Source: Aeromicrobium yanjiei
GTDB lineage: Bacteria; Actinomycetota; Actinomycetes; Propionibacteriales; Nocardioidaceae
Reading direction: 5' to 3'
DNA length: 64,000 bases
NCBI RefSeq assembly: GCF_009649075.1
Contig: NZ_CP045737.1
Span: 3,534,001-3,598,000, forward strand
Positions within the stretch are counted from its first letter, which is position 1. Every line of letters begins with the position of its first letter. The position numbers and the translations under genes are program-made. The notes beneath the pieces are model-generated. The model had not been told where the DNA came from. It did not search any database and worked only from the letters and a program-made list of their open reading frames with translations. Positions 53,760 through 61,102 of this stretch are shown one piece after another.

Positions 53760-55082
53760 ATGCGTCTTCGCGCCGACGTCGATCGGCAGATCTTGGCCGT
53801 CGCCGTGCCCGCGTTCTTCGCCCTGGTGACCGAGCCGCTGATGCTGCTCGCCGACACCGCGATCATCGGCCACCTGGGCACCCCCGAGCTGGCCGGGCTG
53901 GCAGCCGCCGCCGTGGTGCTCGGGACCGTCGTCGGCCTGTGCGTCTTCCTCGCGTACGGCAGCACCGCGGCCGTCGCCCGCCACCACGGCGCGGGCGAGG
54001 TCAGCGCGGCGTACGGCCTCGCGATCAGCAGCCTGTGGCTCGCGGCGGGGCTCGGCGCCGTGCTGGGCATCGGCCTCGCCGCGACGAGCGGGCCCCTGTC
54101 CGCGGCGGTCTCCAGCTCGCAGGCCGTCGCGGACCTGGCCCAGCAGTACCTGCTCGTGTCGACCCTCGGCCTGCCCGCCGTGCTGGTGGTGCTGGCGGCG
54201 ACCGGCGCGATGCGCGGCAGCCTCGACCTGCGCACCCCGCTGGTCGTGACCGTCGTGGCCAACGTCGTCAACGTCGTGCTCAACGTGGGGCTCGTCTACG
54301 GACTCGACTGGGGAGTGCGCGGGGCCGCGACCGGGACCGTGCTGGCCCAGTGGCTCGCCGCAGCGTGGCTCGTGGCGGTGATAGTGCGGCGTTCACGGCG
54401 GGCGGCAGCACCCCTGGCGCCCCGCGTGGGCGAGATCCTCGACGCCGCACGCCAGGGCGTCCCCCTGATCGTCAGGACGTTGACGCTCCGCGTCTCGATC
54501 GTCCTGGCCACGCTCGTCGCAGCAGACCTCGGCGACGTCCCGCTCGCGGCGCACCAGATCGCTGCCGCGCTCGTCGGCTTCCTCGCCTTCGGGCTCGACG
54601 CGATCGCGATCGCCGGCCAGACCCTGACCGGACGTGCCCTGGGCGCGGGCGACGCCGGCCTGACCCGGGCGCTGACCCGCCGGATGATGGCATGGGGCGT
54701 CGCCACCGGGTTCCTGGCCGGGTTCGTGCTGGCCGTCTGCGCACCGTGGCTGCCGCACCTGTTCACCTCCGACGTCGAGGTGCGCAACGCCCTGGTGCCC
54801 GCGCTGCTCGTCGTGGCAGCGATCCAGCCGCTCTCGGGGCTGGTCTTCGTGCTCGACGGGGTGCTCATCGGGGCCGGGGACGGCGTCTACCTGGCCGTCG
54901 CGGGACTCATCGTCCTCGCGGCGTACACGCCGCTCGTCCTGCTGGTCGCCTGGACCGGGGCCGGCTTCACCTGGCTCTGGGTCGCCTACGGCGGATTCAT
55001 CGCGGCACGGCTCGCGACCCTGTGGCACCGCGAGCGCGGCGACGCCTGGCTGGTCCTCGGGCCCGGTCGTTCGGCAGACTGA
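53760..55082 (+). CDS. MATE-family multidrug/cation efflux transporter
   Basis: 440 residues from ATG at 53760, preceded by AGGAAGG. Twelve membrane helices. LVTEPLMLLADTAIIGHLGTPELAGL (split) and VFLAYGSTAAVARHHGAG mark the DinF subgroup of MATE transporters. VPLAAHQIAAALVGFLAFGLDAIAIAGQTL (split) is the repeated signature in the second half. Exports drugs or toxic compounds driven by Na+ or H+. The upstream spacer is the DnaA-box region. Confidence 0.92.
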   Translation: MRLRADVDRQILAVAVPAFFALVTEPLMLLADTAIIGHLGTPELAGLAAAAVVLGTVVGLCVFLAYGSTAAVARHHGAGEVSAAYGLAISSLWLAAGLGAVLGIGLAATSGPLSAAVSSSQAVADLAQQYLLVSTLGLPAVLVVLAATGAMRGSLDLRTPLVVTVVANVVNVVLNVGLVYGLDWGVRGAATGTVLAQWLAAAWLVAVIVRRSRRAAAPLAPRVGEILDAARQGVPLIVRTLTLRVSIVLATLVAADLGDVPLAAHQIAAALVGFLAFGLDAIAIAGQTLTGRALGAGDAGLTRALTRRMMAWGVATGFLAGFVLAVCAPWLPHLFTSDVEVRNALVPALLVVAAIQPLSGLVFVLDGVLIGAGDGVYLAVAGLIVLAAYTPLVLLVAWTGAGFTWLWVAYGGFIAARLATLWHRERGDAWLVLGPGRSAD

Positions 55083-55086
55083 GGCC

Positions 55087-55779
55087 ATGACGCGCACCGA
55101 GGAGCCCACACCCGGACGACACATCGACGTACGAGGTGAGGGCCCCGTCGTCCTGCTGTGGCACGGCCGCGGGGCAGACTCCCGCGGCGTCCTGGACGCC
55201 CTGAGCGAGCTGATCGCGGCGCACGGCCTGACCGTGGTGACCCCCGACTGGGACGCCGGCCACCCCGACGGCGGGCGAGCCGACCTGCTGACGTCGGTGC
55301 GCAGGGCCCGGGAGATCGCGGCCGAGCAAGGCCAGGACCCCGACACGATCGTCGTGGCCGGCTGGTCGCTCGGCGGGGTCGCCGCCGTCAGCCTCGCGCT
55401 CAACGCCTCGCGCATCGGCGCCGGCGTGGGCGGGCTGGTGCTCATCGCCCCCGCCGACGGTCCGCGCGCGCTCGACCCCCTCACCGGGCAGCCACTGCCC
55501 ACCGAGCTGCCGTCCGGAGCCGGCCGCTGCCGCGTCGACATCGTGTACGGCGAGGACGACACCATCACCCCGCCCGACATGGTGTGCGGGCTCGAGCTGC
55601 GGCTGCGGGCCGCGGGCTGGTCCACGTCACTGCACGCGATCGACGCGGACCACGGCGAGGTGGTCGGCGCGACGTACGACGAGCGGCGCGATGCCTTCGT
55701 CCCCGCGCGTACGGAGCGCGCCCGGGACGGCGCGCGCACCGTCGCGCAGATCGTCGCTGCGGCTACTTCTTCTTCGTGA
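55087..55779 (+). CDS. Alpha/beta-hydrolase (dienelactone-hydrolase-like)
   Basis: 230 residues, start 4 nt after the MATE stop. Core VVLLWHGRGADSRG (about 21-34), nucleophile elbow VVAGWSLGGVAA (Ser in GWSLGG near 93-98), Asp in YGEDDTITPP, His in DADHGEVVG. All triad residues visible. Substrate unknown. Probably co-transcribed with the MATE gene; its 3' end overlaps the convergent SBP gene by 17 nt. Confidence 0.85.
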   Translation: MTRTEEPTPGRHIDVRGEGPVVLLWHGRGADSRGVLDALSELIAAHGLTVVTPDWDAGHPDGGRADLLTSVRRAREIAAEQGQDPDTIVVAGWSLGGVAAVSLALNASRIGAGVGGLVLIAPADGPRALDPLTGQPLPTELPSGAGRCRVDIVYGEDDTITPPDMVCGLELRLRAAGWSTSLHAIDADHGEVVGATYDERRDAFVPARTERARDGARTVAQIVAAATSSS

Positions 55780-57451
55780 ACCCGACGCGGGTCCAGTCGG
55801 GCTGCTCGAACTGCGCAGCACCGTAGTTGACCACGTCCTTGCGCACCGCGACCACGATCGGGGTCACGGCCAGGGGGACGGCCGGCACCTCCTCGAGCAG
55901 CCACTCGTCGAGCTTGGCGATGCGCGTGAGGCGCCGCTCGTCGCCGAGGGTCCTGATGACGGCGTCGAACCCCTGGCCGATGCGCTTGGGACCGATGCCG
56001 GTGAAGTTCTGGGGTGAGTCGATCGGGTAGTACAGCGGCTTGGCCGCGGTGATCGGGAAGGCCGATCCGCGCCGCTGGAAGGTCACCAGGTCGAAGTCGA
56101 GCGGGATGACGATCTTCTCGTAGAAGTCCACCCCGGTGGGGGCGGAGCGCCGCTTGACCCTGATGCCGACTTGCTCGAGGTCTGCGGCGATGGCCTTGGC
56201 ACGGGCGCTGCTGGTCGGGGTGTCCTTGGGCACCGGCATGATCAGCTCGAGTGGCTTGCCGCGCTTGGAGCGCATGCCGTTGGCACCCTTGGCATAGCCG
56301 GCGTCGTCGAGGATCTCCTCCGCGCGGTCCGGCTCGTACGCGATGGGATCGGAGGAGTCGCGGTAGCCCTTCTGGCCCGGCAGCAGGAGCAGGCTGCCCA
56401 GGGGTGCGGGAGGCCCGCCAAGAGCCCTCGCGGTCGTGACCGCGATCGGCACGCGGTTGATCGCGCGGGCGACCGCACGTCGTACGGCGACGTCCTTGAG
56501 CGCGCCCCGGCCGCCGTTGAGCGTGACCTGCGACCACTCGATGCCCGCCGCGCGCTGCACGACCCCGGTGCCCTTGGCCTTGGCGTACGTCGAGGCCTCC
56601 AGGTCGACCGCGTCGAGGCCGCCGTCGACGTACGCCTCGGCCTGCAGGCCGGGATCGGCGATGTTCCACGTGACACCCGCCAGCTTGGGCTTGGCCCCCC
56701 ACCAGCGCGGATTGGGGCGCTGGACGATGAGGCCCTTGCGGGTGTCGATCGAGGAGACCAGGAACGGGCCGTTGGAGGGGATCGCCCGCTTGCGGAACGC
56801 CTGGTTGAACAGCTTGGGCGAGGAGGAGAAGTTCTTGGGCAGCCGCGGGTAGACGTAGAGCGGCCACTCGGCCGTGGGCTCGTCGAACGTCACCGTGTAG
56901 GAGAATCTGTCGCGGCCTTGCTTGACGCCCGAGATGTCGTCGTAGCCCGCACTCGAGATGACCTCGAAGTCGTCGTCGGAGCCGTTCTGCGCCTTCCAGA
57001 ACGCGGTCATGTCGGCTGCGGTGATCGGGGTGCCGCCCTGCCAGACCGCGTCGGGGTTGAGCGCGACGCGGATCTTCAGCGGGCTCTTGTCGACGACCTC
57101 GACCGAACGGGCGTAGTCGGGATCGACCATCCAGCCACCGTCGGCGGTGATGCGGATGGCGCCGCCGGTGGTCGGGGCGAGGATCCGCGCGGCATCGGAG
57201 TTGGCCGAGTCGGCCTGCAGCGGATTGAAGTTGGTGGGCAGCGTGGTGGCTGCCAGGCGCAGGGTGCCGCCAGCGGCGACATCGGCCGGATCGGCGTCCT
57301 GCCAGGCCGTGCTGGGCAGTGCCTTGTTGCTGTCGGTGGACGGCGTCGCGGTCGGCTTGTCCTCGTCGTCGTTGGACGAGCCTGTGCACCCGGAGAGCAC
57401 GAGGCTCCCGGCGAGGAGGAGGGACGCGGCCGCTGCGACGGGGGTACGCAT
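55763..57451 (-). CDS. Family-5 solute-binding lipoprotein (LpqW-like)
   Basis: 562 residues from MRTPVAAAAS. Lipobox Cys22 (VLSGCTGS). Peptide/nickel-binding fold: GGTLRLAATTLPTNFNPLQ, LNPDAVWQGGTPITAADMTAFW and ALKDVAVRRAVARAINRVPIA are conserved family-5 strings. No oppBCDF-type permease or ATPase is adjacent, as for mycobacterial LpqW, which acts in lipomannan synthesis rather than uptake. LpqW-like is a suggestion only. Confidence 0.85.
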   Translation of the reverse strand: MRTPVAAAASLLLAGSLVLSGCTGSSNDDEDKPTATPSTDSNKALPSTAWQDADPADVAAGGTLRLAATTLPTNFNPLQADSANSDAARILAPTTGGAIRITADGGWMVDPDYARSVEVVDKSPLKIRVALNPDAVWQGGTPITAADMTAFWKAQNGSDDDFEVISSAGYDDISGVKQGRDRFSYTVTFDEPTAEWPLYVYPRLPKNFSSSPKLFNQAFRKRAIPSNGPFLVSSIDTRKGLIVQRPNPRWWGAKPKLAGVTWNIADPGLQAEAYVDGGLDAVDLEASTYAKAKGTGVVQRAAGIEWSQVTLNGGRGALKDVAVRRAVARAINRVPIAVTTARALGGPPAPLGSLLLLPGQKGYRDSSDPIAYEPDRAEEILDDAGYAKGANGMRSKRGKPLELIMPVPKDTPTSSARAKAIAADLEQVGIRVKRRSAPTGVDFYEKIVIPLDFDLVTFQRRGSAFPITAAKPLYYPIDSPQNFTGIGPKRIGQGFDAVIRTLGDERRLTRIAKLDEWLLEEVPAVPLAVTPIVVAVRKDVVNYGAAQFEQPDWTRVGFTKKK

Positions 57452-57468
57452 GACGGTGATCCACCGGC

Positions 57469-57499
57469 GACGGGCCGGCACCTGGGGTGCCGGCCCGTC
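57469..57499 (-). terminator. Terminator of the rpsF-ssb-rpsR-rplI operon
   Basis: Perfect 14-bp stem GACGGGCCGGCACC / complement with loop TGG, beginning 7 nt after the bL9 stop on the minus strand. It lies 18 nt upstream of the solute-binding lipoprotein ATG, so it could also influence that gene's leader. No strong U-tract. Confidence 0.75.
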
Positions 57500-57506
57500 A
57501 GGCGGA

Positions 57507-57953
57507 CTACTTGGAGGCCACCACGTTGAGCTTGACCTGCGCGCTCACCTCGGGGTGAACACGCACGGCCACGGTGTGGGCGCCGAGCGACTTGATCGGG
57601 TTGCCGACCTCGATACGACGCTTGTCGACCTTGGCACCGGCCTCGGCCAGCGCCTCGGCGATGTCGGAGACCGTGACGGCGCCGAACAGGCGTCCGCCCG
57701 CACCGGCGCGAACCGGGACGTTGATCGGCGAGGACTCGAGGTTGCCCTTGATGCTCTTGGCTTCCTCGAGATCGTGCACGGCGTGCGCGTCGCGCGCAGC
57801 CTTGATCGACTCGACCTGCTTGGCAGCGCCCTTGCTCCACCGGATGGCGAAGTTGCGCGGCAGCAGGAAGTTGCGGCCGTAGCCGTCCTTGACCTCGACG
57901 ATGTCGCCGGGGGTTCCGAGGTTCGTGACCTCGTGCGTGAGGATGAGCTTCAT
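57507..57953 (-). CDS. rplI: 50S ribosomal protein bL9
   Basis: 148 residues, normal length. [30 protein letters not shown] (split) is the bL9 signature (usual MKVIL-x-DV-x-LG-x-x-G-x-x-V-x-V-x-x-GYARN-LxP). A long central helix and the C-terminal domain with [18 protein letters not shown] follow. Binds 23S rRNA near the L1 stalk. Last gene of the ribosomal/ssb operon. Confidence 0.97.
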   Translation of the reverse strand: MKLILTHEVTNLGTPGDIVEVKDGYGRNFLLPRNFAIRWSKGAAKQVESIKAARDAHAVHDLEEAKSIKGNLESSPINVPVRAGAGGRLFGAVTVSDIAEALAEAGAKVDKRRIEVGNPIKSLGAHTVAVRVHPEVSAQVKLNVVASK

Positions 57954-57963
57954 TCCAAACCCC

Positions 57964-58200
57964 TTAACGACCGGTGGTCGTGTAGGGAAGCAGAGCCATC
58001 TCGCGGGCGTTCTTGATGGCCTTCGCGATGAGGCGCTGCTCCTGGACGGTGACACCCGTGACGCGGCGCGCGCGGATCTTGCCGCGGTCCGAGATGAACT
58101 TGCGCAGCAGCGCGGTGTCCTTGTAGTTGATTTCGGTGACCTTGGCCGCAGCGAGCGGGTTGCTCTTCTTCTTCGGCTTCCGGACGACTGGCTTTGCCAT
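57964..58200 (-). CDS. rpsR: 30S ribosomal protein bS18, cysteine-free form
   Basis: 78 residues. [28 protein letters not shown] is the bS18 core. The zinc-ligand cysteines of the C+ form (usual CxxC near the start and C after VTG) are absent: [16 protein letters not shown] and VTGVTVQEQ. So this is the zinc-independent type, found here in the main rpsF-ssb operon. Pairs with bS6 in the 30S platform. Normal length. Confidence 0.95.
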   Translation of the reverse strand: MAKPVVRKPKKKSNPLAAAKVTEINYKDTALLRKFISDRGKIRARRVTGVTVQEQRLIAKAIKNAREMALLPYTTTGR

Positions 58201-58235
58201 GTTGCTCCTGGTTTCGTTTCTCTGACGTGAAGGGG

Positions 58236-58811
58236 TTAGAAGGGGGGCTCGTCGGACGTTCCCGCGTTGCCGCCCCAGTCAGATCCACCCTGCGAGCCGC
58301 CGCCGGAGCGGGGCTGCGTCGACCACGGGTCGTTGCCGCCCTGGGCCGGTGCGCCGCCGCCGAAGCCGCCTCCACCGGAGTTGCCCCCGCCGAAGCCGCC
58401 ACCTGAGTTGCCGCCGCCACCGCCGCCGAAGTCGCCGCCGCCGGAGCGGTTGACGCGACTCGTCTTGGCCGTGGCAAAGCGCAGGGACGGGCCGATCTCG
58501 TCGACCGTCATCTCCACGCTGGTGCCCTTGGAGCCGTCCTGCCGCTCGTAGTTGCGGACCTTCAGGGCGCCCGTCACGATGACGCGCTGACCCTTCTGGA
58601 GCGACTCGGCGACGTTCTCGGCCAGCTGGCGCCACGCATCACAGCGGATGAACAGCGCGTCGCCGTCCTTCCACTCGTTGGTCTGCCGGTCGAACGTACG
58701 GGGCGTCGACGCGACGGTGAAGTTGGCAACTGCCGCGCCCGAAGGAGTGAACTTCAGCTCCGGGTCGTTCGTCAGGTTGCCGACGACGGTGATGTTGGTT
58801 TCGCCTGCCAT
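58236..58811 (-). CDS. ssb: Single-stranded DNA-binding protein
   Basis: 191 residues. OB-fold (about 1-115) with [20 protein letters not shown] start, [21 protein letters not shown] and [19 protein letters not shown] long Gly/Asn/Ser-rich linker and the acidic C-terminal tip DEPPF follow; the tip binds partner enzymes. Essential coating of single-stranded DNA. It sits between rpsF and rpsR as usual; the gap to rpsF holds a perfect DnaA box. Confidence 0.97.
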   Translation of the reverse strand: MAGETNITVVGNLTNDPELKFTPSGAAVANFTVASTPRTFDRQTNEWKDGDALFIRCDAWRQLAENVAESLQKGQRVIVTGALKVRNYERQDGSKGTSVEMTVDEIGPSLRFATAKTSRVNRSGGGDFGGGGGGNSGGGFGGGNSGGGGFGGGAPAQGGNDPWSTQPRSGGGSQGGSDWGGNAGTSDEPPF

Positions 58812-58880
58812 GGGGCGCAGCCTTTCAGGTGTGTGGGTGTCTGACTTAGTGAACCGCAGCCATGTGACAACCGCAGCGGG

Positions 58881-58889
58881 TTGTCCACA
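58881..58889 (+). promoter_or_regulatory. Perfect DnaA-box match between rpsF and ssb
   Basis: TTGTCCACA, identical to the actinobacterial DnaA-box consensus, in the 97-bp gap upstream of ssb. It may allow DnaA to influence ssb expression, or be chance. Confidence 0.4.
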
Positions 58890-58908
58890 GTGGGTCCGTG
58901 GATCAGGC

Positions 58909-59205
58909 CTACTTCACGTCGGGACGTGTGACCTTCGTACGCACAACGGACTCGTTGAGCGTCAGCTGGCGATCGAGCTCCTTGACCGTGGCCGGCTCGG
59001 CCTGGAGCGTGACGACGGCGTAGATGCCCTCGTTCTTCTTGTTGATCTCGTAGGCAAGACGGCGCTTGCCCCAGACGTCGACGTTGTCGACGGAGCCGCC
59101 GTCCTGGCGCACGACGTTGAGGTACGTGTCCAGGCTGGGGGCGACGGTACGTTCTTCGAGGTCGGGATCAAGGATGATCATGACTTCGTACGGGCGCAAT
59201 GACAT
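58909..59205 (-). CDS. rpsF: 30S ribosomal protein bS6
   Basis: 98 residues. [24 protein letters not shown] (split) and [25 protein letters not shown] are the bS6 signatures. AAGGAGACTGA precedes the ATG. First gene of the rpsF-ssb-rpsR-rplI operon. Binds 16S rRNA together with bS18; in many bacteria the bS6:bS18 complex represses its own mRNA, and a hairpin lies in this leader. Confidence 0.97.
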   Translation of the reverse strand: MSLRPYEVMIILDPDLEERTVAPSLDTYLNVVRQDGGSVDNVDVWGKRRLAYEINKKNEGIYAVVTLQAEPATVKELDRQLTLNESVVRTKVTRPDVK

Positions 59206-59227
59206 TCAGTCTCCTTCGGACTAAACG

Positions 59228-59247
59228 GCTACGGGGAATTCCGTAGC
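59228..59247 (-). promoter_or_regulatory. Leader hairpin upstream of rpsF
   Basis: GCTACGG / CCGTAGC, 7-bp perfect stem, 6-nt loop, 23 nt upstream of the bS6 ATG. On the minus strand the loop reads AATTCC and the 3' arm is followed by CGTTTAG. A hairpin here is where the bS6:bS18 autoregulatory element is known in other bacteria; identity with that motif is not established. Confidence 0.45.
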
Positions 59248-59321
59248 AGGAGTGGGTCACCTAGTGGCAACCGCACAAGTCTACGGGACCACCGCCACCA
59301 GAGGCCAATCGCGCCCCGATT

Positions 59322-59405
59322 CCGCGACTGGCGCAAACTGAAGGTTTTGGGACGGCGAGTCCTCCACTTTCGCGCCACTCGCGGCTCAGGTTGCGCCACT
59401 CGCGG
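59322..59405. repeat. 84-bp palindromic element, left copy
   Basis: Begins CCGCGACTGGCGCAA and ends TTGCGCCACTCGCGG, so the element itself has about 15-bp terminal inverted repeats. It is an inverted copy of 60462-60545 with about 12 mismatches in 84 by eye (about 86% identity). The broken endonuclease gene stops inside this copy. Confidence 0.85.
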
Positions 59406-60377
59406 GCTTGGCGGACCGCGGCGAGGTCATCCGGACGAATCTCGCGAGGCGGCGGCGCAGGGCCGCTTGACCCGCCGACGAGATCGACGCCGCCCGCGCC
59501 TCGGCCCGCCACCCGTCGACCCGTCCCGGGACGTGCCGCATCCCGTGGGCCTCCTCGGCGTCGCGCACGATCCGCTCCGGCGTGTGCACGATCTCGGTCG
59601 CGATGTAGCCGTAGCGTGCCAACCCCTCCCGCGCGAGCCGCTTCTCGCGGGCCAGGTCGCTCTCGTGCTGGGCGCGCACCCGGTGGTCCGAGCCGTCGTA
59701 CTCCGCGACCCGGTTCGTGCCGCGGATGCGCAGGTCGACGCGCGCCACCTCGACCCCGGCAGCGTTCGTGATGACCTCCTGCGGGTCGACCGCGAAGCCC
59801 GCGAGCACGTGCAGCAGTCGCAGCATGGTCTCCCACCACGACTCGCTGCGCCCGTCCGCGAGGTCGAGCGCCCGGCGCAGCACGCGTACGCCACGCCGTC
59901 CCGGACGCATCGTCGCGCGGATGCCGTCGATCGTGACGTCCCCGCGGTGCAGGGCGCAGTCGATCACTGCGACGAGGTCGAGCAGGGCAAGATGCTCGGC
60001 GAGCTCGACGATCGTCCACTCCGGCGACGCGACCGCGAGATCACCGATCCGGTGCCGTGGCCCGGCGGGATCGCGCACCTGCGGACGTACACCCCCCGTC
60101 GGTCGTGATGCGGTGCGTCCCGGTCGGTGCACGCGATGATCGGGATCCCGTCGAGCATCGGGAGCCACCAGCCGCGGAGCTGCGCGCTGGTCAGGTGGGT
60201 GAAGACCGCGTCGTCGGGCAGCTGCAGCGCGACCGCCCGGCACGTGGACGCCAGGTCGTCCGCGCTCGCGGCCAGCTGCGCGACGCCCGCGACGGGGTGG
60301 ACGAAGTGCGGGGACGTGCGCAACAGGTGCGGGGTGAAGCCTCGTTCGTACGCCTCGGCGTGCCTGATCGGGTCCAT
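59386..60377 (-). pseudogene. Frame-broken DUF559/AbiEi-like endonuclease-type gene
   Basis: Two overlapping minus-strand frames make one protein. Residues MDPIRHAEAYERGF to about CAIPPGHGT are in the first frame, and VASPEWTIVELAEHLALLDL onward in the second. The join lies about 60035-60075 and implies one missing base (or two extra). The C-terminal part has VDLRIRGTNRVAEYDGSDHR, a PD-(D/E)xK-like nuclease core (Asp, then Glu-Tyr-Asp), followed by SDLAREKRLAREGL as in DUF559/Vsr-type proteins. Start at 60377 is uncertain. The gene is enclosed by two inverted 84-bp elements and its stop lies inside one. Confidence 0.75.
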
Positions 60378-60461
60378 CCCGACACGCTCGCGCCCGGCGG
60401 CGTACGTCTTCGAGACCGCGCGAGCAACCTGTGGACGTACGCGCTGGATCCACACCCTCGC

Positions 60462-60545
60462 CCCCGACTGGCGCAGACCGAGCCGCGACTGGCGCAGAAG
60501 TGGACGACACGCCGTCCCAGAACCTTCAGCTTGCGCCAGTCGCGG
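60462..60545. repeat. 84-bp palindromic element, right copy
   Basis: Inverted relative to 59322-59405. It ends just before the -10 of the MOSC gene and lies 85 nt upstream of the presumed start of the broken nuclease gene. Internal short repeats such as CGCGACTGGCGCA recur within it. Confidence 0.85.
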
Positions 60546-60555
60546 GGAGGGTGGG

Positions 60556-60561
60556 TAGCGT
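60556..60561 (+). promoter_or_regulatory. -10 box of a probable leaderless transcript
   Basis: TAGCGT, 7 nt, GTG at 60569; 10 nt downstream of the right 84-bp element. Confidence 0.4.
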
Positions 60562-60568
60562 CGGGGGC

Positions 60569-61102
60569 GTGGAGCTGGAGATCGTGGCACTGGTGGTCTC
60601 ACCGGTGCATCGGTACGAGGGGCGCCCGCACGACGGGGTCCTGCCGTACGACGGCGACGAGTCCCCCACGATCGTGCAGGTGCGGGCCCACCGCGGCCTG
60701 GTCGGCGACCGGTTCTTCGGCACCCGACACTCCCGCTACGCCGTGACCTTCTTCGCCGCCGAGCAGATCGACTGGCTCCAGGACGAGATCGCCGGCGAGG
60801 GGCTGTTCCCTGCCACCACCGAGCCGTTCGACCCCGTGCTCGCCCGCCGCAACGTGGTGACGCGCGGCCTGGACGTCGACGCGCTCGTGCGGACGACCTT
60901 CACGATCGACGCGGGCCACGGGCCGATCCGGTTCATCTCGCGCACCGCCGCGAGCCCGTGCGCCTGGATGAACGAGGTGTACGCGCCCGGCGCCCACCGC
61001 GCGCTGCGGGGGCGTGGCGGCATCCGCGCCGAGCCGCTGGACGACGGCGTCCTCGCCGTCGGCCCCGCCACGATCGGCGAGATCAGCCCTCTCAGCGCGT
61101 AG
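60569..61102 (+). CDS. MOSC-domain-like protein
   Basis: 177 residues from GTG. HRGLVGDRFFGTRHSRYAVTFF (split about 34-55), ARRNVVTRGLDVDALV (about 92-107, usual RRNI-T-G-DL) and SPCAWMNEVY with the conserved Cys near 130 match small MOSC-domain proteins, which handle sulfur or molybdenum-cofactor-type substrates. No signal peptide. The 3' end overlaps the convergent HrpB gene by 11 nt. Confidence 0.82.
   Translation: MELEIVALVVSPVHRYEGRPHDGVLPYDGDESPTIVQVRAHRGLVGDRFFGTRHSRYAVTFFAAEQIDWLQDEIAGEGLFPATTEPFDPVLARRNVVTRGLDVDALVRTTFTIDAGHGPIRFISRTAASPCAWMNEVYAPGAHRALRGRGGIRAEPLDDGVLAVGPATIGEISPLSA

Noticed and set aside
59310..60560. Composite transposon with target-site duplication
   Set aside because: No direct repeats were found at the outer borders of the 84-bp elements and no transposase is encoded inside.
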